Translations under genes and position numbers: made by a program | Notes under the pieces: generated by a model | The model's input: the letters and a program-made list of their open reading frames with translations, nothing else | What the model was told of the DNA's origin: nothing | Databases searched by the model: none | Source of the DNA: Solibacillus cecembensis | Lineage (GTDB): Bacteria > Bacillota > Bacilli > Bacillales_A > Planococcaceae | DNA: 64,000 nt | Assembly (NCBI RefSeq): GCF_001439635.1 | Contig: NZ_LMBZ01000014.1 | Span: 81,051 to 145,050 of the forward strand | Direction: 5' to 3' | Shown here: positions 1 to 9,752 of the stretch, one piece after another | Layout: every line of letters starts with the position of its first letter | How positions within the stretch are numbered: the first letter of the stretch is position 1

Positions 1-158
1 TAGGGGAAATTGAAGCATGGGATATTGTGCTAGGGGAGCATTGTTTTTCATTGACCGAAGAATTAGAAACAATACCTGTAATGATGGATGGACCAGTAAT
101 TGAAATTAGTTTTGAAGTAGTGTTGCCTTGGGTACTTACTAACACGAAAACTCAATAA
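1..158 (+). CDS. C-terminal end of an unidentified protein (cut by window edge)
   Basis: An open frame runs from the window start (first full codon at 3) to a TAA at 156-158, giving about 51 residues. It is acidic and hydrophobic and ends in a short Thr/Asn/Lys tail. I do not recognise the family from this tail. It lies 13 bases before the ABC transporter start on the same strand, so it may belong to that operon, but this cannot be tested without upstream sequence. Confidence 0.5.
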   Translation, partial: GEIEAWDIVLGEHCFSLTEELETIPVMMDGPVIEISFEVVLPWVLTNTKTQ

Positions 159-171
159 TCGAGGGATGCAA

Positions 172-945
172 ATGTCAATCTTACATATTAATGAAGTAAC
201 GAAAGTGTATGAAGGAAAAGTAACGAAGCGTGCACTGAACCAATTAAGTTTTGAAGTTGAAAAAGGTGAATTTGTGGCGATTATGGGTCCATCAGGCAGC
301 GGGAAGACAACATTGCTTAATATGATTTCAATGGTAGATATGCCTACTTCAGGTGAAATTATTTTTGATGGTACGAAGCCGCAAACATTAAATAGTGAGC
401 AACTTGCTTATTTCCGTCGGCGCCAGCTTGGTTTCGTCTTTCAAGATTTCAATTTATTGCCGATGCTTTCTGTGGAAGAAAATATTATTTTGCCATTAAC
501 GCTTGATGAGCAACCCATTTCAGTAATGGAAGAACGCTTGCAAAGTTTAAGCAGGAAACTAGATTTAACAGCTATTTTGCAAAAAAGACCTAATGAAATT
601 TCAGGTGGTCAAGCCCAACGAACAGCGATAGCCAGAGCACTGATCCATGAGCCGACAATCATTTTAGCCGATGAGCCTACCGGAAATTTAGATTCTAATG
701 CATCGCGTGAAGTTTTACAATTGCTAGGAAAAGTAAATAAGGAAAATGGTGCGACTATTGTGATGGTGACACATGACCCCATTGCCGCAAGCTTTTGTGA
801 TCGCGTGTTGTTTATTAAAGACGGTGAATTTTTTAATGAAATTTATCAAGATGATCGTCAACAAACATTTTTCCAACGAATTTTGAATGTACTGAGTTTA
901 TTAGGAGGACATGTCGGTGACTTTTCTTCAATTCGCTTACCGTAA
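172..945 (+). CDS. ABC transporter ATP-binding protein (BceA/LolD-like exporter type)
   Basis: Cytoplasmic ATPase of a MacB/BceA-like transporter, 257 aa. Walker A GPSGSGKTT lies near residue 40, the signature is SGGQAQR (canonical SGGQQQR), Walker B is IILADEPTGNLD and the H-loop is VTHD. The start at 172 is preferred to the ATG at 166 because the GAGGG at 161-165 is directly against 166 but 6 nt before 172. The 3' end overlaps the permease gene by about 29 bases, which suggests translational coupling. BceAB-type pairs usually export or sense peptide antibiotics such as bacitracin and are controlled by a two-component system. No such system is visible here, though it could lie upstream of the window. 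Confidence 0.93.
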   Translation: MSILHINEVTKVYEGKVTKRALNQLSFEVEKGEFVAIMGPSGSGKTTLLNMISMVDMPTSGEIIFDGTKPQTLNSEQLAYFRRRQLGFVFQDFNLLPMLSVEENIILPLTLDEQPISVMEERLQSLSRKLDLTAILQKRPNEISGGQAQRTAIARALIHEPTIILADEPTGNLDSNASREVLQLLGKVNKENGATIVMVTHDPIAASFCDRVLFIKDGEFFNEIYQDDRQQTFFQRILNVLSLLGGHVGDFSSIRLP

Positions 946-2851
946 CGTTTTCCGTAATTTTCGTAACTATGCCGCATTTTTTATGGCTAGTTTCTTTTCT
1001 GTGTTCGTTTTTTTCATTTATTCCATGGTCATGTTTCACCCTGAAATTGAAAGAGGTTTTTTAGGGGAAGTTTCCATAGCAGGAATGGTGTTGGCTGAAG
1101 TCATATTAGTGTTGTTTTCATGGTTTTTTATTTTTTATTCGATGCGTGCATTTTTAGAGGCGCGTGCAAAGGAATTTGCAATCTTTGTGCATTTAGGGAT
1201 GAGCCGTCATCAATTAAGCAAATTAATCTTCATTGAAACGATGACAATCGGTATTCTTTCATGCATAACAGGAATTCTGTTTGGCTTCGCGTTTTCAAAG
1301 TTCTTTTTCATGATTGTGCGTGAAATTTTAAATTTAGCTGAATTGCCTTTGTATTTATCATGGGAACCGTTTTTATTAACGCTATTCGTTTATTTAAGTG
1401 CATTTACAGTCATTTCAGTCATCAGTATTATATTCACACCAAATATTAAAATCATCGACGTATTAAAGGGTCCGAAAATTGTTGATGTTTCGGATGCCTA
1501 TTCAAAAAAACAAGCATTCCTTGGCATTTTTTTAATCATAGTAGGCTATTTTTTAGCGTTAATTACAACGAAGTCCTCCATTTTTAACTATACGTTGCTC
1601 GTCCCAATTTTCGTTACTTTAGGGACGTATTTTTTCTTTACGGATACAACACTCTATTTTATGGATCTTATAAAAAGACGAAAACAGTATTATTGGAAAA
1701 AATCACGGATGCTGGCAATTGCAGAGCAGGTACAAATTGTGCGTGGAAATTCAGGGATGTTCTTTATTGTAACACTCGTATCAACGATGGCCTTTTTGAC
1801 GGTCGGTATTCTATCGGCGATGTCTTCCTATACTTCGCAATACGATAAACTTAATCCACTCGGAATGGTTTATAAAGGGGAAATTGACAATCCGTATGAG
1901 AGAGAACATATTGTAGAGTTAATTGAAAGCCTTGAGGACAATGGAATTAGCTATCAGATGACCCGTTTTTCGGTCAAGAGACAAACTTCCTCGTTCACAT
2001 CAAATCCTGTGGAGGTTTTTAGGGAAACGGATATTAACCATCTATTGTTTTCGTACAATTATCCGCTCGTTAACTTAAAAAGCGGAGAAGCAATGTTTAT
2101 TCCCTACTCAGAGGATTCGATTAAGGAGTTAAAAAATAAGGTTGTTGAAACGACGTTAATAGAAAATAACGTGCAGCTGACAATTAATAGTGTGTATCCA
2201 AAAATGTTTTTCCCAACGGCTATTATAAGCAGTAATTCCATTATTATTAGCGATGAGGACTATGAATATTTAATAAAGCCGTTTGCTCACTATTTAAATT
2301 TGCAACCCGGCTATCACCTTTTCACTTTCGATATTCCAAAATGGATGGAGACAAAAGAAATTGGTGTCGGCATTCATCAAATGGTTGCTAGAGAATACGT
2401 ATTAAACGATCGATATTCACTGCCATTTTATTATGAAAATACGGGATTAAATTATTCTTATATATTAGCAACCTACTCTTTATTTACCCTTGTAGGAATT
2501 CTTGTTGTTGCTGTATTTTTACTGGCTTCAGGAAGTTTTGTGTATTTTAAATTATATGCAAACTTAGACCAAAAGAAAAAGCAATTCAATATGTTAAAGC
2601 GAATTGGCTTAACAGATCGCGAAATGAAAAAGTTAGTCACTCGTTTTTTATGTATTCAATTTTTCCTTCCATGGGGGTTAGCCCTCTTGCACAGTGCATT
2701 TGCATTCCTTGTTATTCAAACGGTGTTACATGATGTGATGAATCTGTCCATCGTAAAAGAAGGGGTGATTTCCTTTACATTGATAGGCTGTATTCAGGTT
2801 GTCTATTTCTTTTTAATACGTTGGCGCTATATTTCACATATTCGTTCGTGA
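917..2851 (+). CDS. ABC transporter permease, FtsX-like (BceB-type)
   Basis: Integral membrane partner of the preceding ATPase, 644 aa. It opens with a TFLQFAYRNVFRNFRNY-type N-terminus typical of BceB-family permeases, followed by TM segments, an extracytoplasmic region (about residues 320-510) and more TM helices at the C-terminus. A GTG at 917 is the likely start: AGGAGG at 903-908 is 8 nt upstream of it, but only 2 nt upstream of the ATG at 911. The family role is peptide antibiotic resistance or sensing; the substrate cannot be read from sequence. Confidence 0.9.
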   Translation: MTFLQFAYRNVFRNFRNYAAFFMASFFSVFVFFIYSMVMFHPEIERGFLGEVSIAGMVLAEVILVLFSWFFIFYSMRAFLEARAKEFAIFVHLGMSRHQLSKLIFIETMTIGILSCITGILFGFAFSKFFFMIVREILNLAELPLYLSWEPFLLTLFVYLSAFTVISVISIIFTPNIKIIDVLKGPKIVDVSDAYSKKQAFLGIFLIIVGYFLALITTKSSIFNYTLLVPIFVTLGTYFFFTDTTLYFMDLIKRRKQYYWKKSRMLAIAEQVQIVRGNSGMFFIVTLVSTMAFLTVGILSAMSSYTSQYDKLNPLGMVYKGEIDNPYEREHIVELIESLEDNGISYQMTRFSVKRQTSSFTSNPVEVFRETDINHLLFSYNYPLVNLKSGEAMFIPYSEDSIKELKNKVVETTLIENNVQLTINSVYPKMFFPTAIISSNSIIISDEDYEYLIKPFAHYLNLQPGYHLFTFDIPKWMETKEIGVGIHQMVAREYVLNDRYSLPFYYENTGLNYSYILATYSLFTLVGILVVAVFLLASGSFVYFKLYANLDQKKKQFNMLKRIGLTDREMKKLVTRFLCIQFFLPWGLALLHSAFAFLVIQTVLHDVMNLSIVKEGVISFTLIGCIQVVYFFLIRWRYISHIRS

Positions 2852-2923
2852 CAAGAAAGGTGCTAATGATAGATAATAATGCTTATTTTTAATGGATAAT
2901 TGTAATGGATGGTAAAAATGGTA

Positions 2924-2979
2924 TTGTTTTATCAGTATACTTATTTTATAATGCTAATTAAGTGAATAGTTATTCACTT
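2924..2979 (+). promoter_or_regulatory. sigma-A promoter with FadR-like operator for lcfB
   Basis: TTGTTT (2924-2929), a 17-nt spacer and TATAAT (2947-2952) form a good vegetative promoter. At 2960-2979 a perfect palindrome has 9-bp arms AAGTGAATA and TATTCACTT around GT. It resembles the Bacillus FadR box (TGAATGA-TA-TCATTCA type) and covers the expected transcription start, as a repressor site would. B. subtilis lcfB belongs to the FadR fatty-acid degradation regulon. The assignment is inferred from the match and the downstream gene. Confidence 0.65.
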
Positions 2980-3001
2980 TACGCAAAAGGGGATGGGTGT
3001 A

Positions 3002-4549
3002 TTGAATTTAGTTGAAAATATTAGACAACAAGCTCTCGAACAACCAGAAAAAACAGCGTATTATTTTTTAGGACAAGGCACTTCTTACGGAGAATTTGAG
3101 CAAACGATTGCTCGATTTGCCGCAGCCTTACAAGATTTAGGGGTACAAAAAGGGGATCATATCGCATTTTTACTTGGCAATACACCGCATTATTTAATTT
3201 CGCTCTATGCTACGATGCGAATTGGTGCGACGGCGATTCCGATTAATCCAATTTACACACCAGACGAAATTTCATACATTATTAAAAATGGTGATGTAAA
3301 AGTTGTTATTGCGCTAGATATGTTACTACCACTTGTGGAAGCAGGGGTGCAAGGATTCCCACAGGTAACAAACTATATCGTATGTGAAACAACGCCGGAT
3401 GTAGCAGAAAAATATGCCGCTTTAAGTGAAGCCGCAAAAGCCAAAACAACATTATTTACACAAGCGCTTGCATCGACAAGTCATACGGTGGAGCCAGTAG
3501 CTGTTGATCCTGAAGATACAGCGATTATTTTATACACTTCGGGTACGACAGGTCAGCCAAAAGGCGCGATGCTTACTCACCGAAATTTATATTCGAATGC
3601 ACGTGATGTTGGCGAATATTTAAAAATGACATCGGATGACCGCGTCGTTACAACGTTGCCGGTGTTCCATGTTTTTGCCTTAACGGTTGTAGTAAACGCA
3701 CCATTAATGAAAGGTGCAACATTATTACTTGCGCCGCGCTTTAGCCCAGCAGAAATTTTTGAACTGACAGCCACATATAAAGCGACAATTTTTGCAGGTG
3801 TACCGACAATGTACAACTTCCTATATCAATATGATGGAGATGTAAGTGCTTTTTCAAGTGTGCGTTTAGCTATTTCTGGCGGTGCTTCATTACCAGTAAC
3901 GTTGCTTCATAGTTTTGAAGAGAAGTTTAATGTCCGAGTTTCTGAAGGTTACGGCTTATCAGAAGCATCACCAGTTACCTGTTTTAATCCAACTGATCGT
4001 GAGCGGAAAGCAGGGTCGATTGGGACGTCCGTTTCAAATGTCGAAAATAAAGTGGTCGATGAAAATGGTGAAGAGGTTCCAGTAGGTGAAGTAGGGGAAT
4101 TAATCGTCCGTGGACCGAATGTAATGAAGGGGTATTATAAAATGCCTGAAGAAACAGCGGCAACAATTCGTAATGGTTGGCTCTATACAGGCGACTTAGC
4201 GAGACGTGATGAAGAAGGCTATTTCTATATAGTAGATCGAAAAAAAGATATGATTATTGTCGGTGGTTACAATGTTTATCCGCGAGAAGTTGAGGAAGTG
4301 CTCTATTCACATACAGGTATTATTGAAGCGGCCGTAGTAGGATTCCCAGATCCAAACTTTGGTGAAGCCGTACATGCGTATGTTGTCCTAAAAGATTCTG
4401 AAACAAAAGTAGAGGATATTCAAGCTTACTGTGCAAAACATATCGTGAAATATAAAATTCCAACAGTTATTGAAATTATCGATGAGTTACCAAAAAATGC
4501 AACGGGTAAAATTTTACGCCGTTCATTAAAAGAAGCAATCAAACAATAA
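3002..4549 (+). CDS. lcfB: long-chain fatty-acid--CoA ligase
   Basis: Adenylate-forming enzyme that activates fatty acids to acyl-CoA for beta-oxidation, 515 aa. Visible motifs are TSGTTGQPKG (P-loop), GYGLSEASP, GWLYTGDLARRDEEG, the hinge DRKKDMIIVGGYNVYPREVE and the C-terminal NATGKILRR lysine. Overall it closely resembles B. subtilis LcfB (YhfL). A TTG start at 3002 is chosen because it gives the family N-terminus MNLV and sits 9 nt after a GGGG Shine-Dalgarno; the ATG at 2993 abuts that site. It is a single gene behind a FadR-like operator and is followed by a terminator. Confidence 0.95.
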   Translation: MNLVENIRQQALEQPEKTAYYFLGQGTSYGEFEQTIARFAAALQDLGVQKGDHIAFLLGNTPHYLISLYATMRIGATAIPINPIYTPDEISYIIKNGDVKVVIALDMLLPLVEAGVQGFPQVTNYIVCETTPDVAEKYAALSEAAKAKTTLFTQALASTSHTVEPVAVDPEDTAIILYTSGTTGQPKGAMLTHRNLYSNARDVGEYLKMTSDDRVVTTLPVFHVFALTVVVNAPLMKGATLLLAPRFSPAEIFELTATYKATIFAGVPTMYNFLYQYDGDVSAFSSVRLAISGGASLPVTLLHSFEEKFNVRVSEGYGLSEASPVTCFNPTDRERKAGSIGTSVSNVENKVVDENGEEVPVGEVGELIVRGPNVMKGYYKMPEETAATIRNGWLYTGDLARRDEEGYFYIVDRKKDMIIVGGYNVYPREVEEVLYSHTGIIEAAVVGFPDPNFGEAVHAYVVLKDSETKVEDIQAYCAKHIVKYKIPTVIEIIDELPKNATGKILRRSLKEAIKQ

Positions 4550-4561
4550 ATGCTGACTCAG

Positions 4562-4597
4562 CCCACCATTCGAATTTTTAAAATGGTGGGTTTTTAA
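4562..4597 (+). terminator. rho-independent terminator of lcfB
   Basis: CCCACCATT at 4562-4570 pairs with AATGGTGGG at 4582-4590, followed by TTTTTAATTTTT. Confidence 0.85.
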
Positions 4598-4696
4598 TTT
4601 TTAAATATTCATAATTATAAATAATCATTTCAATAAGATGTGTTTAATGATAGAATATCTATTACGAAATCCGAAATAACTAAGGGGTGTTTGAAT

Positions 4697-6670
4697 ATGA
4701 AATCGTATTTAACAAAGGAAAATTTATATCAAATTCAATCGATTACAAATCCAGTTTTAGCGCCAAATGAGCAAGAAGCGGTATTTATTCGCACGCAAAT
4801 TAATGAACAAGAAAATAATTATAATGCACATTTATTCCATATCGATTTAGCTACAAGTGAAGTCGTACAATGGACATATGGCAATGAAGTGGTTACATCG
4901 CCTGCATGGTCACCGGACGGCAAAAAAATGGCTTATCTATCAAATCGCAATGAAAAAAATCAACTGTTTGTGATGAATTGTCATGGCGGTGAGGCTCAAG
5001 TACTTACGACGCTACCAAATGGTGTTCAACAATTTTTATGGAGCCCATGTGGGGAGAAAATTTGGATTGCTAGCTCTGTAAAGAAAGGTTTGTCTATTAC
5101 GCAAGAGGAAGAAAAGGAAGAATCAAAACTTCTAAAGCCTTACACTGTCGATAAATTGAAATATAAAGCGGACAGTGTCGGTTTATTACCACAGGACCGC
5201 GTTACACAAATTGCAGCAATCGAGGTTGCCACAAAGGAAATTACGCCATTTACTGAAGGGGATTATTCTCACTCCATTCAAGGCATTTCGCAGGATGGCA
5301 AATGGTTAATCATCAGTGTGAATCGTGCTGAAAATACAGATGATGTTTTCCGTACACCACTTTATTTGGTGAACGTCGAGACAAAAGAGGAAAATGTACT
5401 AGTAGATGCAGATGGCAATTATGGTGGTGCGGAGTTTTCATTGGACGACCGTTATATTGCGTATAAAGGGGCAGATCAATCCTTCTTAAATGCTACCCAT
5501 GGGCATATTTATGTATATGATCGTGAAACAGGTTTGACACAAAAGCTAACAGAGAGCTTTGATGCACCAGCAGGCGATTATTCCGTTGCGGATACACAAC
5601 AAAATGTGGAAGCACCAGCTGTAATGTGGACTGAAAATAATGATTTGTATTTCCAAGTATCAATAAGTGGAGATGTCCGACTTTATTATGCAACGTTAGA
5701 CGGAGCTATTTATCCAGCTTCACCAGAAAATGAACATATTTATGGCTATGCGATTTTTAAAAATGGCAATCGTGCGTTAGTAACCGTATCAAATGCTACG
5801 TTCCCTGGTGAGCTATTTGATTTTGATATTACTACAGGTGAGAAGAAGCAATTAACAACATTTAATGAAGCCTTTTTAAATGACGTACAACTTGTTGCAC
5901 CAGAGGCGATTTCATATGAATCAAAAGATGGCACAACTGTTCATGGTTGGTTAATGAAGCCGGCTCAATATGAAGAAGGGACAAAATATCCTTTAATTGT
6001 TGAAGTTCATGGTGGACCCCATACTTTATATGCCAACACATTTTTCCACGAGCTGCAATTATTGGCGGCACAAGGCTATGGTGTACTGTATGTAAACCCT
6101 CGAGGCAGTCACGGTTATAGCCAGGAATTTGTTGATGCAGTGCGCGGTGATTATGGTGGCGGTGATTACGAAGATATTATGGCAGGTGTCGATTATGCAT
6201 TAGCCAATTATTCATGGGTGGATGACAGCCGACTAGGTATAACAGGTGGTAGCTATGGTGGCTTTATGACGAACTGGATTGTAGGACATACAAATCGATT
6301 TAAAGCAGCCGTGACACAGCGTTCGATTTCAAACTGGATCAGTTTCAATGGTGTATCGGATATTGGTTATTACTTTACAGAGTGGCAAATGCAAGCGGAT
6401 ATGAATGACGTGGAAAAGCTATGGAAGCATTCGCCGTTAAAATATGCAGCACAAGTTGAAACGCCATTACTCATTTTGCATAGTGAACGTGACTTCCGTT
6501 GTCCAATCGAACAGGCTGAGCAATTTTACATTACATTAAAGCGTATGGGGAAAGACGTTGAATTTGTCCGTTTCCCAGAATGTGATCATAATTTATCTAG
6601 AAATGGCATACCAAACTTACGCCTAGAACGCTTAGAGCAAATTACTGGCTGGTTTAAACAGTATTTATAA
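4697..6670 (+). CDS. S9 family serine peptidase (prolyl oligopeptidase / acylaminoacyl-peptidase type)
   Basis: Cytoplasmic peptidase of 657 aa that cleaves short or N-acylated peptides; no secretion signal is seen. Residues 1-380 form a beta-propeller gate with WSPDGKKMAYLSNR-type PD40 repeats. The C-terminal alpha/beta-hydrolase carries the nucleophile Ser519 in GGSYGG, Asp599 in SERDFRCP and His631 in CDHNLSR. The ATG at 4697 is chosen over an upstream ATG at 4640 because AAGGGGTG lies 7 nt before it and the earlier 19 residues do not look like this family. It stands alone between terminators. Confidence 0.93.
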   Translation: MKSYLTKENLYQIQSITNPVLAPNEQEAVFIRTQINEQENNYNAHLFHIDLATSEVVQWTYGNEVVTSPAWSPDGKKMAYLSNRNEKNQLFVMNCHGGEAQVLTTLPNGVQQFLWSPCGEKIWIASSVKKGLSITQEEEKEESKLLKPYTVDKLKYKADSVGLLPQDRVTQIAAIEVATKEITPFTEGDYSHSIQGISQDGKWLIISVNRAENTDDVFRTPLYLVNVETKEENVLVDADGNYGGAEFSLDDRYIAYKGADQSFLNATHGHIYVYDRETGLTQKLTESFDAPAGDYSVADTQQNVEAPAVMWTENNDLYFQVSISGDVRLYYATLDGAIYPASPENEHIYGYAIFKNGNRALVTVSNATFPGELFDFDITTGEKKQLTTFNEAFLNDVQLVAPEAISYESKDGTTVHGWLMKPAQYEEGTKYPLIVEVHGGPHTLYANTFFHELQLLAAQGYGVLYVNPRGSHGYSQEFVDAVRGDYGGGDYEDIMAGVDYALANYSWVDDSRLGITGGSYGGFMTNWIVGHTNRFKAAVTQRSISNWISFNGVSDIGYYFTEWQMQADMNDVEKLWKHSPLKYAAQVETPLLILHSERDFRCPIEQAEQFYITLKRMGKDVEFVRFPECDHNLSRNGIPNLRLERLEQITGWFKQYL

Positions 6671-6796
6671 TAACAGATGCAACTAGTAGGCAATAAATTC
6701 GTCTTAACTATTGAAATAATGATGGGGTTTTAGTCCATCATGAACCTGAGTATGTTAAAATGGTAAAGAAAATTTAAGCCGAAAGTGAGTAATAAG

Positions 6797-7444
6797 ATGT
6801 CAATAATTTATGGTTTGATCGATTTTATTTTAAATATTGATGAGCATTTAGTTGAAATCATTCAACAATTTGGTAACTGGTCTTATGGAATATTATTTAC
6901 GATTGTATTTGTAGAGACAGGTATTGTTATTATGCCGTTTTTACCAGGGGACTCCCTTCTTTTCGCAAGTGGCGCAATGGCGGCTTTAGGTGCATTTAAT
7001 TTAATGACGTTATTAGTTGTATTTTTCGTCGCTGCAGTCCTTGGTGATACGGTCAATTATCACATTGGTAAAAAAGTCGGGACTTCGATTCCAGAGACGA
7101 GTTTTATCGGGCGCTTTATTAATCGGGAGCGTATGGAAATTGCCCAAAAATTCTTTAACAAACATGGTGGGAAAACGATTGTTATTGCTCGTTTCATGCC
7201 ATTCATCCGCACATTTATTCCATTCATCGCAGGTGCGAGCCGAATGAATTATAAATATTTCATTTTTTATAATGTGCTAGGCGCATTTTTATGGGTAATG
7301 AGCTGTACATTAATAGGCTACTTCTTCGGAAATATCCCGATTATTAAAGAAAACTTCTCAACAGTTTTAATTTTAATCATCGTTATTTCAGTATTGCCAG
7401 CTATCATTGGAGCAATTAGTGCGAGAAAGAAAAAAACGAAGTAA
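6797..7444 (+). CDS. DedA family membrane protein
   Basis: Polytopic membrane protein of 215 aa from the DedA/SNARE-associated superfamily, which acts in lipid carrier translocation and envelope homeostasis. It shows the family features: a PFLPGDSLLFASG motif, a GDTVNYHIGKKVG segment, a RFMPFIRTFIPFIAG motif and a C-terminal hydrophobic pair followed by a basic tail. The ATG at 6797 is preferred over a GTG at 6785 because AAAGTGAG lies 7 nt upstream. The exact substrate (undecaprenyl phosphate or phosphatidylethanolamine carriers are known in the family) is not inferable. Confidence 0.92.
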   Translation: MSIIYGLIDFILNIDEHLVEIIQQFGNWSYGILFTIVFVETGIVIMPFLPGDSLLFASGAMAALGAFNLMTLLVVFFVAAVLGDTVNYHIGKKVGTSIPETSFIGRFINRERMEIAQKFFNKHGGKTIVIARFMPFIRTFIPFIAGASRMNYKYFIFYNVLGAFLWVMSCTLIGYFFGNIPIIKENFSTVLILIIVISVLPAIIGAISARKKKTK

Positions 7445-7456
7445 AAGTTTACTAAA

Positions 7457-7500
7457 GGACTTAACAAAACGTGAAAATTGTTTTGTTAAGTCCATTTTTA
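7457..7500. terminator. bidirectional terminator between dedA-like and enoyl-CoA hydratase genes
   Basis: A perfect 14-bp stem (7457-7470 with 7480-7493) with A/T-rich flanks on both sides separates two convergent genes. Confidence 0.85.
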
Positions 7501-8274
7501 TTTTCCTTTAAATTGGGGGGAACGTTTTTCTGAAAAGGCATTTAATGCTTCAATGCGGTCCTCAGTCGGAAGTGTAAGTTCATAGGCTTTACGTTCAATT
7601 TGCAGTCCTGTTTGGATATCTGTTTTTATGCCTTGTTTAATGGCGAATTTTGCTTGTTGTATTGCGATAGGTGCGTTGCGTAATATGGTAGTAGCAAAAT
7701 CAGCTGTTACTTCATGTAAGTTTTCTGATGGTACAACTTTTGTTAGAATCCCGTAGTTGAATGCTTCCTGTGCATTCATTCGTGCCGCGGTCAAAATGAG
7801 TTCCATCGCTTTTGCTTCACCTATGAGACGAGGTAAACGCTGCGTACCACCAGCACCAGGTATTATACCAAGACTTGTCTCCGTTAAGCCTAATGTAATA
7901 TGATCGGCAGCGATACGAAAATCACAAGCGAGTGCTAACTCTATACCGCCGCCGAATGCGTAGCCGTTTAAAACACAGATCGTTGGCTGTGGTAATTGTT
8001 CAATTAAAGAAAATACTTCACCGAAGCGATTTAAATTTCGCTTTACTAATGCATCTGGAAGTGTTTTTCGTTCTTTTAAATCAGCTCCAACAGAAAAGGC
8101 TTTTTCACCAGCACCTGTAATAATAACAAGTCGAATATCAGGATGGATTTGGATGGATTCAATAACTTGTCTCAACTCTTCAAGCATTTCGAAATTAAAG
8201 GCATTCAGCATTGTGGGACGGTTTAATGTAACATATGCAACAAACTCTTTTTGCTCGTATTGAATCATATTCAC
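7498..8274 (-). CDS. enoyl-CoA hydratase/isomerase family protein
   Basis: Crotonase-fold enzyme of 258 aa, likely hydrating enoyl-CoA in beta-oxidation or branched-chain degradation. Visible motifs are the oxyanion-hole segments AFSVGADLKE and NGYAFGGGIELALACDFRIA, with the catalytic acidic region ETSLGIIPGAGGTQRLPRL. A GTG start at 8274 is chosen: GGAGGT lies 7 nt upstream and the length then matches the family. The longer ATG start at 8289 would place that Shine-Dalgarno inside the gene. It is convergent with the DedA gene. Substrate chain length is unknown. Confidence 0.92.
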   Translation of the reverse strand: MNMIQYEQKEFVAYVTLNRPTMLNAFNFEMLEELRQVIESIQIHPDIRLVIITGAGEKAFSVGADLKERKTLPDALVKRNLNRFGEVFSLIEQLPQPTICVLNGYAFGGGIELALACDFRIAADHITLGLTETSLGIIPGAGGTQRLPRLIGEAKAMELILTAARMNAQEAFNYGILTKVVPSENLHEVTADFATTILRNAPIAIQQAKFAIKQGIKTDIQTGLQIERKAYELTLPTEDRIEALNAFSEKRSPQFKGK

Positions 8275-8495
8275 AATTAGGACCTCCATATTTTCTTTTT
8301 ATAATTAATATAGTACAATGTTATCAGATTTATTTACAATAATTACAATATAAAACACTTATAGTAAAAAAGACTATTTATCTTATAAACCTAGTATTAT
8401 AGGGCCTCAGTTGAAGTTGATACTCGTATTTTTAGTGTGTATAAAAACGCGCTAAACGAAAAAAATTAAATTATGGTGTGAAATGAGGAAACAAT

Positions 8496-9734
8496 ATGGA
8501 AGTTTTTATTGGAAGACAACCAATATTTAACGCTCAAGAACAAGTGGTAGCGTATGAGCTATTATATAGAAATAATGATAAAAACGTTTTTCCAATGGTC
8601 GATGCAGATACGGCAACTGTTGATGTATTAATCAACTCATTTTTATCAATCGGCATAGATAATGTGACAAATGGTAAGCCCTCATTTGTGAATTTCACAG
8701 AAAATTTATTGATGGATACAACGCTTGATTACGTAAACCCTTCTCAAGTCGTTGTAGAAGTATTAGAAGATGTTCCGATTACGGAAAAGTTAGTTCAGCG
8801 CATAATTGAACTGCGAAAACACGGCTTTAAAATAGCTCTCGATGATTTTATTATGAGTGAGGAAGTTTTAATATACAATGAATTATTCGCAAACGTTGAC
8901 TACATAAAAATTGACTTTTTATTAACGCCTATAGCGGAACGAATGGAAATTGAAAATAAAATTAAGACGCAATTTCCAAAAATCCAATTATTAGCGGAAA
9001 AAGTGGAGACACGGAAGCAATATGAAGTGGCGAAGCATTCAGGTTATGTTTTGTTTCAAGGCTATTTCTTTGAACAACCACAAATTATTAAATCGACGGA
9101 AATTCCGACCAATGCGCTTCAATATTTCCAAATAATTTCAATATTACGTGATGAAGAGCCCAATATTGATTTGTTGGCAGAAAATATAGAGCGTGAAATT
9201 TCTTTAACTTACAAGTTATTGCAGTTAATTAATAATTCGTCGAAACGTTCAAAATCAAAAGTACGCTCGATTAAACAAGCGATTTTACTTTTAGGGTTAA
9301 CAGAGCTGCGCAAATGGATTTACTTATTGGCTATGCGTGAAATTAATATTAATAACGATGATGATGTATTTGTTGAGTTAATGCGTGCTTCCTTATTCAG
9401 AGCAAAAGTATGTGAAAAAATTGCCCGCTTAAATTATAAAGAAAATTTTTCAGAATCATTTTTAGTCGGCTTGTTTTCATTAATTGACTCCCTTTTAAAA
9501 CGTCCGATGAATGATGTGCTGAAACAATTACCGTTATCAGAAAGCATCATGGAAACCATTAGTGGGAATGATACAGAAATGCAGCCTTATTTACAATTCA
9601 GCATAGCTTTAAGTAAGTTAGATTGGGTTCGAATTAATGACCTTGCAGAACAATTAAACATTCCAAAAGAGTGCATAATTCCAATTTATGAAGAGGTAAA
9701 AAATTGGGTTGCTGACGCCCTAGTATTCGATTAG
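8496..9734 (+). CDS. EAL-HDOD domain protein (YuxH-like)
   Basis: Cytoplasmic signalling protein of 412 aa. Residues 1-200 form an EAL domain and residues about 205-405 an HDOD domain, the layout of B. subtilis YuxH. Several catalytic EAL positions are present: Glu21 in YELLYR (in place of EAL), Asn in FVNFTENLL, EVLED, ALDDF, YIKID, LAEKVET and QGYFF. The DFG(T/S)G loop is replaced by DFIMSE, so c-di-GMP phosphodiesterase activity is uncertain. GAGGA lies 6 nt before the start. Confidence 0.9.
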   Translation: MEVFIGRQPIFNAQEQVVAYELLYRNNDKNVFPMVDADTATVDVLINSFLSIGIDNVTNGKPSFVNFTENLLMDTTLDYVNPSQVVVEVLEDVPITEKLVQRIIELRKHGFKIALDDFIMSEEVLIYNELFANVDYIKIDFLLTPIAERMEIENKIKTQFPKIQLLAEKVETRKQYEVAKHSGYVLFQGYFFEQPQIIKSTEIPTNALQYFQIISILRDEEPNIDLLAENIEREISLTYKLLQLINNSSKRSKSKVRSIKQAILLLGLTELRKWIYLLAMREININNDDDVFVELMRASLFRAKVCEKIARLNYKENFSESFLVGLFSLIDSLLKRPMNDVLKQLPLSESIMETISGNDTEMQPYLQFSIALSKLDWVRINDLAEQLNIPKECIIPIYEEVKNWVADALVFD

Positions 9735-9752
9735 TAAAAAGTGAGGATATGT

